Assembly: GCA_029448655.1 (NCBI GenBank)
Contig: JACCLO010000005.1
Span: 868,001 to 932,000, forward strand
Source: Wolfiporia cocos
Taxonomy: Eukaryota; Basidiomycota; Agaricomycetes; Polyporales; Phaeolaceae
Length of the DNA stretch: 64,000 nt
Direction: 5' to 3'
Part shown: one piece after another, positions 22,941 to 35,464 of the stretch
Layout: each line of letters opens with the position of its first letter
Numbering within the stretch: position 1 is the first letter of the stretch
Made by a program: the position numbers and the translations under genes
Notes under the pieces: model-generated
What the model saw: only the letters and a program-made list of their open reading frames with translations
Database searches by the model: none
Told to the model about the DNA's origin: nothing

Positions 22941-23460
22941 GTGGAGCTCTGGAGGATGTTATTTATTACGGCATTGCTACATACCCTACCGGAGCATGTA
23001 GAGCATCGGCGATCGATGTGGGGTATTCACAGCCTCATCAAGCATATTGCACAGTATAATGGTTCCTTAGCGTAAGGTGGCTGAGCATCAGAATGAATCC
23101 CACGTTGCACTGGGTGGTTTCCAGACGTCCATCGTTGAGCAGTTCGATCTGTCACAGTCGCATTGCCGGTCTTCCTGTAGAGATTCCGTCGCCTCTTTCG
23201 CCAGTATCAGCTACTGCTACGATAGTCACCGTGCATAAAGTCGCAGGAATACTACGCCTTCCTATTAGAGATAACACGTGGTGCATCGGAAAACACCCAT
23301 TGCAGTGCTATAGCCGCCTGACACTGCCACTGTAACAGTCAGAGACTTCTCTACCAATTGACCAGTTTACCGCAATCGCAAGTACCGCCTTGCTGCCCCT
23401 GGAGCTTATAAGTTAGATCTTGCATGCCTGAAACTGGTGCACCCCACCCCGCTATTAGTC
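22941..23460. other. Intergenic between ArfGAP and F-box genes
   Basis: 520 bp, no protein-like frame. Ends in the F-box gene promoter. Confidence 0.5.
23406..23412 (+). promoter_or_regulatory. Possible TATA element of the F-box gene
   Basis: TTATAAG about 50 bp upstream of the ATG at 23461. Confidence 0.35.
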
Positions 23461-24947
23461 ATGGTCTCATTGCAGGACCTCCCGGTCGAGCTCATCGCTG
23501 ACATACTAGGAGAGTTGGACGTCTCGTCCTTGGTCAAGGTCTCTCAGACGTCGCGTCTCCTACGCTCGGTGTGCTCGGAGCCTAACTTGAGCCCATGGAG
23601 GCGTGCAATGCGGCGTACGTTGCGCGGCCCCGCTGGACAGTATGATCCTGCTCTGCAACACCTGAGTGTGCGGGCCGTCGTCCCCCGCTCGGATTTCATC
23701 GAGTTGTTTAGTCGAGCAGATGCGCGATACCTCTTCAACGCGACCTGGCCGAATCTACGGGACCGTGAGTGGAAAGAATGCTTTAGGAGACGGTTTCTGC
23801 CCGGGTGGGCCAAAGTCAAGAAGGACGGAATGACTTGGAAAGAGGCCTTCGATGAGTCAGTACTGTCTAGATGTCTGCAATAAACCTGGCTTGCTTACTC
23901 TGGGATATAGAGTGATACACCGTGTGCGCCACCGCACTAGGAGTTCTTGCACTTCCGATGAGGCTTGGACAAAGTATGTTGCGCCTCATCAGTATAGTGA
24001 CAATAGTTCAAAATGCGATAGGTATCTCGTTATAAACCGTAACGGGACTGTGAATCAGCTCGAAAGTACGTCGCGGACTTACAACCCGCTTGCCATCTTT
24101 GAAGATCTGAGGTTTGTGGTCATGACTTTCATTTTGTTCCTCACGTATAACGTTTCAACAGAATGCAAAATGATTTACTGAATCTTCAGCCATGTATCAA
24201 GGTTGGTACATCCGCCGTGCAAGTTCTCGGACGCTCTATATCACTTTCACTAGGTGGTCATTGAATTTCCCGACGTTCGTATCCTTGCAATAGGTGTCCT
24301 CCATAAGCCGCGGACATCGTTTCGCACCAATCCCCATGCGCGGATATTGCTACATCCGCCAGGTGTAGATAAGGCCAAGGCCGTAGTCGCCACTGACTCC
24401 GACAGTGCGTCAGACGTTTCGGATAGCTCACTCGACAGAGAAGTTGCTCAATCGCCGAGAAGATTAGTGCAACGAGAGGTAAATGGCAAGTCGAAGTGGT
24501 TTTTCCCGGCGAAGTACTTCTGAAGACATGTGTTTAGCGCGTAGCAAAGACAAGTGCGGACCACTCGAGCATCTCGTGCCCATCCCTGCCTTCGAGAACT
24601 ACCCGTATTACACACCAAGCGGGAACGACCTTCGATGGTCGATCATTGGAGGCGTCGAGGAGGGCGGTCTTCAGTGGATTGGCAGCATGATGTAAGCGTG
24701 ATATATTTCTCGAATCATCGTATACTGATTGGCGATCCAATTGAGGCTCACGGTTCAGCTAGTTGGAGCGGAAAGAGAAGACCCTTACACCGTTGTGTCG
24801 AGAATGCAGGAGGCGTATCTGGACGGCGGACGGGCTCACGGCAGCTACGCATCGCTGACTTTCGCTGACTTGCATGCTGTGGCACCCTGGCTGGAATTTA
24901 AGGAATTAGAGGGTCCTGGCTTGGGCCACGATATCAATGATGACTGA
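23461..24947 (+). CDS. F-box protein
   Basis: Seven exons: 23461-23855, 23911-23973, 24022-24111, 24162-24201, 24254-24495, 24545-24691, 24746-24947; phases agree, 392 residues. The F-box is at the N-terminus (MVSLQDLPVELIADILGELD, then LVKVSQTSRLLRSVC). The body has blocks such as YNPLAIFEDLR, VVIEFPDVRILAIGVLHKPR, SFRTNPHARILLHPP and GLQWIGSMMLTVQLVGAERE, which look like a beta-rich substrate-recognition domain; I do not recognise it as WD40 or LRR. F-box proteins dock substrates to SCF ubiquitin ligases. The junction 24495/24545 is the least certain; a nearby donor two bases downstream is possible. The Met at 23461 was preferred over 23437 because the F-box starts there. Confidence 0.8.
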
Positions 24948-25790
24948 TACATAGTATGGTATGCTTGACTACTTGGCGTCGCTACTACAAGACATGTATA
25001 CTATCCGACCGTGAGCTTCATCTACATACTAAACTATCTGATCACGCTACCATACATCGTTCGACAGGCTGCATACTACAACCATATCGGTTAGATTTCC
25101 TCTTGACATGGTACGATCGGGCCGTCTCTCTGAATGTATATTCAAATGTCAGACTCCGGACAAAAGGATCAAGGCGCTGGTGCTGAGTGGCTTGCAGGTG
25201 TTTTGTCCAATTCGGGTTTAGGCGCCGAGGGCTTTGTTTTTCATCTAGATCTGCGTGGCCCATGCAAGAGCGTCCCCCTGTGCCATGCCGCCACAATATG
25301 TGGAATTCGAACCCCGCCGGCGGCGGTTGCGTCGACGGCCGTTACAATAGTGGCTCTGTACGCAGCCCGTTTCACTTCCCGCTGACGCTCCTCCTCTCTG
25401 TCAAACAGCCTGGAGGAGACAATAATGGGTGTGTCTTGTTCGCCGCCGTCCTCGGACACGGCTGTATGCATCATAGGGGGCGGAAAAGGTAGAAAAGTGC
25501 ATCAGTACAGGCGGCGACTCCCCCCACAGCCACTATTCACTTGGTTACGAAACGCGCAGGTAGCAGGTACCGGGTGGCCAGCCTTGCAACGCGAGCTTAA
25601 TTTGACAGGTTCTGATCTGTCATTCTACGGGTAAGCTGCTCAGCCATGCTTCTTCAATTGCCACACAAACTCATATAAATTGGATTGCAGCGCTGCGCGT
25701 CGGCACTCCTTTCACCTTCCACGTTCACTGTAATCTACTTTCAACTGCACGACATTTCACAGATAACTGATCAAGAGCCGCGCGTCGACA
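24948..25790. other. Intergenic, long 5' region of the C2H2 gene
   Basis: 840 bp. Frames at 25134 (83 codons) and 25425 (69 codons) lack any motif and have no supporting splice partner. They may be upstream ORFs of the zinc-finger transcript. No gene called. Confidence 0.4.
25674..25680 (+). promoter_or_regulatory. Possible TATA box of the C2H2 gene
   Basis: TATAAAT about 110 bp upstream of the ATG at 25791. Confidence 0.4.
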
Positions 25791-27431
25791 ATGCCAAAGG
25801 CCCCGAAGACGAGGACATCACGGGCGGCAAGCACACCACAGGTGACAAGGCGATCACAGGTGAGGCCACCACGAGCTGTGCACTAGATTGGTCTGACCCT
25901 CGTTCGCTTAGGCCGCACACCAATGCGCCAGGTGCGATAAAAGCTTTTCTCGGAAATCGGACTTAACGAGACATGAACGTACCCATACCGGCGAAAAGTT
26001 AGTTTTCTCCTTTCGCTTGTCCTCCTACACTGTTAAATCTCCCTATTATCAGGCCCTACATCTGCGATGTTTGCACGAAGGGATTTGCACAATCCAGTGC
26101 ACTCAAAATTCATATGAATACGCAGTAAGCTCACATACTTTCTTTAAGCGAGATCCAATTTGAGTATGCTTCGCGCAGTACCGGAGCGAAGCCGTACTTG
26201 TGCGCAGTCTGTCTGCAAGGGTTTGGCGACCCGTCCTCGCGGACGCGTCACCAAATAGAAATACACGGAAGCCTCCTCGGCTACGACTGTCCATTTTTGT
26301 GCATGCAACAGGGCTGTAATGCGAGCACAACGCGGTACGTTGTAACCACTCGTAATCCATTGTCGTAGCCATCTAAGCCAATCGCGCGCAGATACAAGCG
26401 CCTAGATCAGGTCAAAAGTCATGTCAGAAGCGTTCATAAGAAGGACCCGAAGTTGTTTGATTACTTCAAGCTCTTTTCCAACGACACTACAAGTGCACCC
26501 AGTCCAGCTGTTCTACCCACCGTCAAGCGACCTGCGAAGCGAACCAGGGCACCTCGTTCCGCTGCATCAAATACCGTGAGACGTGAGGCCACATCGTCGA
26601 CGACCCCCGCCCCCGCCTCCATCGCTGTCCGCGCGGCCGCATCCACCTCTGCATCTTCATTGCGCTCCCGCAGTTCTCCTGATGCTCATGTTCCCTGCCC
26701 AGACTCTCCACCTCCCACAGGGTATCAGTATGCCACACTAGTCTCGTATAGCGACGATGCAAGATCGTGTCAGCGCACGAATTCATTCTCAGATGCCAGC
26801 TCGCAGTACTCAGATGTCAGCTCGCAGTACTCAGATGCTGGTCCGCAGTACGGGTATCACTATAGCGGTGTGCCACATCACGCGTTTTATAGCGGTCCTG
26901 CCTCAAATCCAATGTACGTGCCCGGTGGCTCTTATCCGTCAACGAGCTACTATGCGAACACGGGAGTCCGCCCGTATGCGATTCCACAGAGGGGCGGACT
27001 CACGGGCTCGTTCGGTGCGCTGCCCGAGCAGAGTTGTCAGTATTCGTTCCCGCTTAGGCCATCCTCTTGGCACTGATGTCACGCGAGTAGATCCTGAACT
27101 GGATCCGATGCACGAATTCATAGACCCTGTATTGCTGGATATCGACCAATTGCAGGGATATCAGCTGTATCGAATCGACAACTCCGAAAGCGCACAACAT
27201 CAAGACCCGCGTATTTTGCTCAATCCACCTGTCCCCGAACTTTCCCCCTCGTCGTCGCACTGTCATACCCAGTCATCCGCGGCGCCGAGTCCTCTAGTGA
27301 TTCCCGGAGCACTTATTCCTTCATTCTCTAAATTGGACATCCCCCGTTATCAGCGCGACCATGTATGGTCGGATATTTACGACCGTGACGATGTATCCCC
27401 GACGAGCGGTTTCTTTGGTCGTCTGTCATGA
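25791..27431 (+). CDS. C2H2 zinc-finger transcription factor
   Basis: Six exons: 25791-25859, 25912-25997, 26053-26124, 26179-26334, 26392-27014, 27058-27431; 459 residues. Each of the first fingers is split by an intron: CARCDKSFSRKSDLTRHERTH, linker TGEKPYI, then CDVCTKGFAQSSALKIHMNTH, then CAVCLQGFGDPSSRTRHQIEIH, and a fourth looser Cys/His unit ending KSHVRSVHKKDP. The canonical linker indicates sequence-specific DNA binding. The rest is disordered, Ser/Tyr-rich, with a repeated SSQYSD unit near 26795-26845. The last intron would be only 43 nt; without it the protein stops at 27076. Its downstream exon has protein-like composition (DPMHEFIDPVLLDIDQLQGY), so I favour splicing. Target genes unknown. 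Confidence 0.85.
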
Positions 27432-27766
27432 ATTCGACTGTTGTTACATCACGAACATCTGATTTGTACATACTGTGACTGAAGTATTCGTGTTTTGGGG
27501 CCTTCAATGTATATCGATATCTCCTGCGTAATGAAGTATCATCTCCCCATCAGTTGCGCCACAATCGTGTTGTTGTCGTGTTGTTGACAGAGTTTCGCGC
27601 ACCACACGTGATCCTAGGATTCCGGTCTTCTTCGCTCTGCAGCGCTTTCCCTGCTCCCTCCCCTCCTCCCACCATTCTCTTCCGCCATCTCCTTGCCGCT
27701 GGTAGTCTGCGCACAGCCCGGAGGGCATCGTACCCGACAACTGCTCACTGCATCAGGACAAGCGCC
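27432..27766. other. Intergenic between C2H2 and USP genes
   Basis: 335 bp; includes a CT-rich stretch before the USP start and a CACGTG at about 27605. No gene. Confidence 0.5.
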
Positions 27767-30039
27767 ATGCTCGCTTCACCTCTTATGCCCGCCGGCTTCT
27801 CTGAAGACGCGACTCAGTACCGCCCCGTGGAGAATATAGACGCCTTCAAGAACTTGTTTCCGCCTCCTATTGAGTTCGTCGAGGGCTCATCTTCGGGATC
27901 TTTCGTACTGGACGAAGGCAAATACCAACCTATAAATTCAGCGCCTACAGCACCGAGGACGGAGGTACGTACGGAGCAACCTCCAGAGGTTTTGCAGAGC
28001 GTTGAGGCTATTGCTGAGCCCCAGCCTCAGGAAGCCAAGCCTACAACTCAGCCTGCTCCATCCACGGCAAAAGCACCCAAGCTGTCTCACTCTACTGTTG
28101 CTGGGAAAGATCTCTACTCTGGCAACCTCAACACGACCTGGCCGAGTCGTGCATCCATTGGCGCCGGCCTGCAGAACACCGGTAACACTTGTTTCCTCAA
28201 CAGCGCCCTGCAATGCCTTCTGCACACTCCTCCACTCCTCCATATCCTCCAGTCTCACTCACAGACTGATTCATGTAGGCCGTCTACTCCATTGTCTTAG
28301 GTCAGCGCCTCATCTTGTTGCAGGTCGAGTTGCCAAGAATGCGTTTTGCATGACTTGTGGTCTGCGGCAGGTCATGCTCGAGACACATGAGCGACGCCGC
28401 TCGTATGCTCCATATCCGATCGTCACAAAGCTGCAAGGTTGGTTGACACCGTGCCACGTTACCGGCTCCACTGAAAAGAGCCGCTAGTCATTGCGAAATC
28501 TATGAGGAGGGGTCGCCAAGAGGATGCACACGAGTTCCTTCGCTATGCGATAGATGCGCTGCAGAAGTCGTGTTTGGCTGGGCACCCTGCGTACGTCATG
28601 ATCACCCATCATGAATCTATCTGACAGAAGCCTACGGTAGTAAAATTGACCCAAAGCTTGCGGAGACTACATGGGTTCACAAAATCTTCGGCGGACGATT
28701 GCGCTCACGAGTGACCTGTCTGGATTGTGGATACAACAGCGACACGTTTGATCGCATCCTCGATCTCAGCATTGATATATACGGGGTGAATACGCTGAAG
28801 GAGGCTCTCCGCAAGTTCGTTGCCGTGGATCATCTCAAAGGTGCTGACAAATATAAGTGTGAGAAGTGCGTGCAGCGCTTTTTTCTTGATGATCTATCTG
28901 GGCTGATTTCGAACGCCAGATGTAAGAAACCGGTTACGGCCGACAAGCAGTTCACACTTCATGAAGCGCCACTGGTGCTGACGATCCATCTCAAGCGCTT
29001 CTCGCCAATGGGTCGCAAAATTGGGCACCCTGTTAAATACGACGAGCGGCTATCACTACAGCCCATCATGAGCGACGGGCAGTACGGTCCTACGTACTCC
29101 CTGTACGGAATCATCTCACATGCGGGTGGTGGGCCTAATTCCGGTCATTACTACGCGCATGTGAAGAGTGCAGACGGGCACTGGTACGAGATGAACGATG
29201 AATCCGTCAGCCGGCAGTTCGGCTCGCCGACGACAATGAAGAACGCGTACATCCTTTTCTACATCCGCGACAAGGGCCAAGCGCTCGAGGCGGCGGTTGT
29301 GTCGTCAGGGCGAACATCGCTCCCCGCTAAGACAGGAGTTGTCGCCAGCATGAAGAAGCGGAAGATCGTTGACAGCGATGATGACGAGCCCCCGTCGCGT
29401 CCCGCCTCAAAGACCCCTGCGCCCTTCATTGGCCCCTTGCTTCCCTCCACCGTGTCATCCCAGACGTCTACCGATGCACCGGAAGCGAAGGGGGATCCCC
29501 AAGCGGTGCTGCTGAAGAAGCGTATCGCTGCAGTATCGCAAAGCCCGTCGAAAGCTTTGCAGAGCCTAGCGCAATACCACGACGATGACGACGACGACGA
29601 CGACGACATTGGCGAGAAGGTCGAGGTACCGAATCCCGGGCCAGACACAGATAAACCACTGCCGCCGACGCCGACGTTGCCGTCGCCGGAAACGCCTTCT
29701 GCCACGTCTGCTAAGGCGCCATCGGCGTTATCGTTGTCTGTCCCTGCGAGCAGCTTCTACGGCTCGGCTACACCGAAGCCGAATGGGGACGCGTCCAAGA
29801 AGCGGAAGTCCTTTGATTCTGACGATACCGATGAAGCGTCTATAAAAAAATGGGCGCGCACGCCAATTTCCCCTGGAACGGACTCATCAACTCCTGCGAA
29901 GGAGCGTCAAGCATCCAGCTCTCGTTTTTCGGGCGGGAATCCGTACAATAGACTAAGGGGCAGCAACAATCTGGGGGCACGTCGGGAATCGGGCCCTCCT
30001 TTACATCGGTATGGGAGAAAGAGAAGGTTCATTGTGTAG
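27767..30039 (+). CDS. Ubiquitin-specific protease, USP36/42 type
   Basis: Five exons: 27767-28274, 28324-28437, 28488-28590, 28641-28865, 28920-30039, 689 residues. Catalytic Cys142 lies in [19 protein letters not shown]. The His box is [11 protein letters not shown] followed by [11 protein letters not shown]. Also typical are [16 protein letters not shown] and [13 protein letters not shown], and a Cys pair CLDCGY with CEKCKK for zinc. The 54-nt intron 28866-28919 has no stop and is a multiple of three; removing it restores the conserved KCEKCKKPVTA block. The C-terminal third is disordered with an Asp run and KKRK-type basic patches, as in nucleolar USP36-like enzymes that remove ubiquitin from RNA polymerase I and histones. 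That location is inferred. Confidence 0.92.
29581..29607 (+). repeat. Asp-codon repeat (GAC/GAT), nine units
   Basis: Nine consecutive Asp codons in the disordered C-terminal region of the USP. Confidence 0.8.
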
Positions 30040-30234
30040 CCGGACTACGTAGCCTCGTTCAGCCCGCCCGCATTGCATAGCACACGCCGTAAGCTTTCAC
30101 AGCCCACGCCGGCATGCGTGGTTATCTTGCGCAGTGTCCATCAGCTAAGTTCTGCTAGACTGAGGAACATCAACGGACTCTATTGCTGCCCCAAATGGTA
30201 TTGTACTGTACATACTCCAAAGCCCTAGTACCCG

Positions 30235-32007
30235 TCACAATTTAGATCTGACCTTCTGGTCGTCGGACGTGCTCGCGCCCACGTCCTTTTCCCGACCATC
30301 CTCCCACCAGACAACCGTGACTGTGATATCGTCACGGTGGTTCCGCGAGTACGGTGCAGGGATACTGAGCAGCTCCCTCAGCTTTTCTTCATTCGCGCCG
30401 CCGAGCGCGTTGCGAATGAGATGTGTACCGACATTCTCGTCCACGAACGCCCACGCACCCTTCGCCTCCTCGCGCTTGATGTTCTTCCCGTCAAGCGTGG
30501 GCGTGCCAATAGTTGTGCGCACAACACTCGGTAAAGTGGTCTTCGGGACCGTGCCCTTCAGCCCCATGAGGTGGCCGCCGACCAGGGCGACGACCTCCTC
30601 AGAGGTAAGCTCATCCCAGAGGCCGTCCGTTGCGAGGACGACAAAGCGCAGTGTGGACTTCGGCTTAGTTGGGTTGTCGGACGAGGGAAGGAACGAGAAC
30701 TTCCGGTGGGTCACTTCTGGCCGGGACGTGACATATGGCGGGGTCCTGAGTGAGGCGGGAGCAGCACGCATGCCGTGGTCGTTTCCGTGGAGGAATGCCT
30801 TGCTAAGTCTAGCCCGGGTGTCAACAGCATCCCATACTTGTTTCGAAAGTACTTACATCTCTTGCACCTCGCGCGGCCACTTATAGCGGGCATCGCCAAA
30901 GGCGCGTGTGGGCTGAAGCCCTCCGAGTACACGCCCGCGTCTGATTACTGAGTCCCTCTCATCTCGAGGGTGTTCTGATTGCACCCTATGGGATACAGTA
31001 GGCACGTTAATACGCTCATTGGTCGGTAATTGAAACGAACCTCTTAATTTCATTGGGGTTCTCGCCCGTCTGGTCCTCGCTGAGCACTTCTACTCTCCAA
31101 GAGCCTTTCCTGTCTTCGGTCTCTTCGTAGACTCCGGCAACTGCGCGGCAATCGCCCGTGCACGCCACATACAGGTTCTGGTGTGCGGTATCGAAGAGAG
31201 CCATAATCGCGCAGCTGCCTACGACAATATTTATTGTGACGACTGATATTGCGCGCCTTGTGCATGCCACATACCTGACATGGCAGGCAGCATACTAGCG
31301 AGAGCCATAGGATGCTGACTGAGGTCGGGTATCGCGCCTTTCTGTATCGCTAGTTTGTCGGCATGTTCTGCCAAAATGCGAAGAGGCGCACTTGTGAGCT
31401 CCTGGTCAAGGTTGATGAATGCACTTTGGATTGCATGCGCGACGCGTTCAGGATCGGCATCAAGAGGGCCCAAGGTGCCGGTGGGCGTAGGGTAGAGCAA
31501 GGATCTCAAGTACTGCATGCCACCTGAGCTCGAGGTGGTTACATTTCTGAGCTGGTGAAGTTCCAGAGTAACAGCGGGTATGAGGACCTGGGATAGAAGC
31601 CGCGAAGTGTCATACCCGCCGTGTCCGTCCAAGATAGCATAAAACAGCAGGTCACCGGGATAGGCGCGATCGGATGGGTTTCTTGGGATGAGCGCGCTCG
31701 CATACGCGTCCTCGATGGGACTGTTCGATGCCACATACGCAGTGGCATGCTTCCAGATCAGGCCGTCAGGTCGAGGAGTGGCTTTGAAGGTCGCGTTCTC
31801 GTTGAGGCGCGCGTCGGCTTGTTCTTTGGATAAGAGAGGGAAAGTACGGGATGTCATAACTACTTTCCCGCTCGAATCTCGACTCCTGATGGGCAGGTCG
31901 AACGTCTCTGAGGTAGGCTTGCCTGCAGAATAGCGGTAGTAATAGTAGGCAGGGACACCGATCACTGTGGTAGTGACAAGAAAGGGTTTCCAGGCGCGTT
32001 TTAGCAT
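30235..32007 (-). CDS. PTC5: PP2C phosphatase, Ptc5-like (pyruvate dehydrogenase phosphatase)
   Basis: Four exons: 32007-31275, 31218-31041, 30985-30857, 30802-30235, 535 residues. The N-terminus has a short hydrophobic span (FLVTTTVIGVPAYYYY) after a basic start, consistent with import to mitochondria. Catalytic metal motifs are present: LLFYAILDGHGG, YVACTGDCRAVAG, VLATDGLWDEL and NHRDDITVTVVWW. Other family blocks are GGLQPTRAFGDARYKW and LRTPPYVTSRPEVTHRKF. In yeast Ptc5 dephosphorylates and activates the E1-alpha subunit of the pyruvate dehydrogenase complex. Convergent with the USP gene; stops are 195 bp apart. Confidence 0.92.
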
Positions 32008-34410
32008 CACAAGAGGTAGTCTTTTAGGAAGAAGAGGAGCTATACGGAAGTGATATGAAGCGAGAACCGCGTCGTGTGATCCGTATGTATAACCCGTAGT
32101 CGCTGTAACTTATGTGCACATTGATTGAACAGGTTTGTCAGATGTTCCAGCAATTTGTTAGCGCAAGATTAAACACTTACAGAGAGGTATTGAGATGATT
32201 AGCCGTGAAGCTACCACCGGATTTTTAGGTTGTTACTAGTAGCAAGATGAACCTATCGCATGCGCACTAGGTCTGTCGCACGAGAGCAGTCCTATGGCAA
32301 GGGTAAACATGAGTGATAATGGTTATAATTCAAGTATAGCACGTTGCGCACCACAGTTCAATGATTCACGGGAAGCCGAATGTGGATGAGAACATAAGCT
32401 GCAGCCACAACGCGAAGTTGAGCCGCAACGCTGTAGATCTGGATCGGTCCGGGGATCACTGATCCGTGTCGTTCGGCGTTTCCTCCGCGCGCCTACTGCA
32501 GCCTGCACTTTCGTTAACGTCTGAGCTCTAGAACAAAATCCCATTATAGTCACCAGTTGCACAAATGAGTTACTAGCATATCCAATGCCTTCATGGGCAG
32601 ATTTATTTCTTTCCTCCTGGCGTAGCTCACCAGATCGTCGTAGTGCTACTCACGAAGAAGCGAAGACGGATCGTAGGATATATCTCAACCAGCTTAGTTT
32701 CGGACAATATGCTTCAGATATAATGTCTTCTGCCAGCCTTTGCTCTTTTACTTCTTCAGATTCAGCTCCTACTTCTGGGGTTTCTTTTTCAATGGCCGGA
32801 CCGCGAATATGTTGGAATAACAGTCCGAACAGATGTCTGTGGCGTGGCTGGTGGGGCAACTGGTGCTCGCTGCCCCGGTCTTAGTTTTCGTGCTAGACAT
32901 GGCAGAGGACGTCGACAATATAATTAAGCTATTAACGGAGAAATGTGTCAAACAGCGCGGTCGCCATTAGATGCTCAATGTATTCTCTGACGATTCTGTA
33001 GCAGATAGCGGATCATTCGACGCATCCACGTACAATCAAAAGGCTCAAGCACGCTGCGGTCGAACAAGGCCCTAGCGCACTCGCATCCCGCGTCTCCACA
33101 ATTAAATGGCTCAGATTCATCTGAACAGCTTCATTTTGCGACATTGTCGCCGGTTGAGACGACACCCATGTTTGGCATCGACAGCCCATCGTAGTGTCCA
33201 TCGATTCGCCGGAGACGCCACGCCTAACCACATTACGGAGATAGCAGATACTGCGTTGTCGAGCTTGGCGGACACGCCTGAGACTGGCCCCCGTCACTGC
33301 CAGTTGCACTGGATAGAGCTACTGATCCGCGGTGCGATCCGCACGGAAGCGGCCCGTCGAAAGACGATGTCCTGCAGTACTAATTTCCTCTTGGAAAGCC
33401 CCCGTCATACACCGAACAACGTCATTCTGAATCGCAAGCTGCCAGTGCTGTATTCTGATGTGGCGCAATCACTATTAATACACTTGTACGAAACCTCGCT
33501 GGTAATAACGTCGTAGAGGGTACTCAATGATTTGGATTGCACCTGCCCTTACGCAGGAGCCTCTGGATTCTGCTTCGTATCCAGGCAGATGTTGCATCGC
33601 TATGGTCAGTATCATAGGCTGAGTCCGCGCTTTATTCGGAATTACTAACAATTAACGTTGCATGTCATACATGCGTGTTATGCCCCTCACGAAGCCGGAC
33701 ATCGGCGGAATCAAGCAGAATATTGTCACGGTATCACGTTCCCCCAGCAACGCAGCCGATCTCACCGTCACCGAGTAGTCGGTGGCGTCACTTTAGCCCA
33801 ACCCTGAGCCTTGTCTTCATTCTGATCGGTTCAGGAAGCCAGATTATCGAGGCTTTGCATGTACAACAAGAGAGTCGGCGCTGTCGTCGACACACCACAA
33901 TAGATAGATAGGAGGTTGAATTCGAAGTTCGGGCGGCCTCGGCATCAGCGCATCAGCGCCTGTGCCACTAGCCGGGCGCTTCGCGACAAGGGTGCGATCT
34001 CGATCGTACACGTCCTGCTTCACCTTGTCTCTATACATGGATGGTTGCAAGAAAACAATAAGGATAGGAGTATAGCCTTCATTTCAGCCTAGAACACGAT
34101 GCATATGTTGCTTTGAACAGGTTTTCCTAGCACGTACGACCGTTACTTGACATCGGAGGACGCGCCATTTCCGCCATGAAATGATAGTCAATCGCTACGC
34201 TAGTGAGTGCAGGGCAACAGCGCTGTGCAATGGGCGCTGTGTGCCATATGAATGAGTGGATCTGAGGTGCTGCCGCACTCAAGCCGCTCATGATTATTAT
34301 TTTTGATGGCGAAATAGATACAACCTCGGGTTGGTGAGAGAATAAAATATTGCACAGCCCGATGAATACCGACGATCTCCTTTCCTCTTCTTCCTACACC
34401 TGCCTCCGCC
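32008..34410. other. 2.4 kb gene-poor stretch with possible gene relics
   Basis: Three places look partly coding. Minus strand 32898-32650: one frame begins MSSTKTKTGA, and an overlapping frame has an acidic helix (EKETPEVGAESEEVKEQRLAED). Plus strand 33001-33185: two protein-like pieces in different frames, the second SEQLHFATLSPVETTPMFG, each ended by a stop. Plus strand 33106-33516: an open frame without motifs. No complete gene model joins them and no terminal repeats or target-site duplication were found. Confidence 0.35.
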
Positions 34411-35464
34411 ATGTCAGAATCGTTCATAGTTGTCTACGTTACGAACTCTCAAGTCAAGTTTTCCGGGAACTGGACACAATATCATGACAAATCTGACCCC
34501 AACAGTATCACGATTGCATACACTGAGTCCGATACCGCGTCTGGCTCTATAACGTTCAACGGTACGTCCTCGTCAATACTATCTTTCCGTCATCTGACGC
34601 TCGAGCAGGAAGTCAGATTGCACTATATGGCTCTTTGATTCCAGGAACTGGAACAGTCTCCTCGAGCTATTCGCTGGACGGATCGTCACCAGTCACGTAC
34701 ACGAGCCCTGACAATGTGACCGCTGAACAAGATGAAGTCGCCTTTTTCACGTCGCCTTCCCTAAGCACCGGCGAGCACCAGCTTATATTCAACGTCACGC
34801 AGGCGTCCTCTGATACTCCATTCATTCTCGACTATTTGATCTATGAGCCAAGTTCGTCTGACGTCGCAGGAGCATCGTATACTACAACCTCATTGGGTAC
34901 ACCCACATCTATCCCTACATCTGTCATCGTCGAGAAAGACGGTTTGAGTACCCCCGTAGGCGCAATTGTTGGAGGTGTAGTTGGAGGAGTGGCGGGTCTG
35001 ATTATCATCGCATTGCTGTTCTTCTTCCTTTTCCGGCGCGGACGACAGCAGCCATACTTCCATCACTCGGCGGCCGTCGGAGAAATGCTAAGTAATGGTG
35101 TGTCTCAATGCATCGTGTTGACATACAGTGCCTGATGGCCCGAGTTTCAGAGATCAAGCCAGCAGAAGTCACGCCATATCCTGCAAACGCTGCAATTGCA
35201 CCAACGCTACCTTCATCAGAGGAACAGCCGTTCTCGTCCCCACCTGCAAGCGAACCATTGTCTCTCGTATCGCATTCTCCGCCGCCTGGGTCTTCGCCCA
35301 ATCAGTTGAACAGCAAGGCAGCACAGGCCGGGTTGCTCTCCGTCGCACGGCCGACCTACCATGCGGACTCGGGAGTGCGATTCGATCCCAACGGGGGAAC
35401 TTCATCGGCCGATGCAGACCATGACATCCCCGTGGATGTCCCACCATCATACACGGAGGATTGA
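34411..35464 (+). CDS. Single-pass membrane protein with extracellular beta-type domain
   Basis: Three exons: 34411-34561, 34609-35097, 35151-35464, 317 residues. The N-terminal domain (about 1-140) has the pattern common in basidiomycete surface proteins: NSQVKFSGNWTQYHD, SGSITFNGSQIALYGSL, GTVSSSYSLDGSSPVTY, GEHQLIFNVTQ, then FILDYLIYEPS. It resembles a galactose-binding-like jelly roll. A Ser/Thr linker, one strong transmembrane helix (VGGVAGLIIIALLFFFLF), stop-transfer RRGR and a Pro/Ser-rich cytosolic tail follow. No signal peptide is visible, so an unseen upstream exon or a signal-anchor mode is possible. Many Agaricomycetes have dozens of such genes; ligand and function are unknown. 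Confidence 0.8.

Noticed and set aside
25134..25634. Short frames upstream of the C2H2 gene
   Set aside because: 83 and 69 codons without motif, not joinable in phase to the zinc-finger start at 25791.
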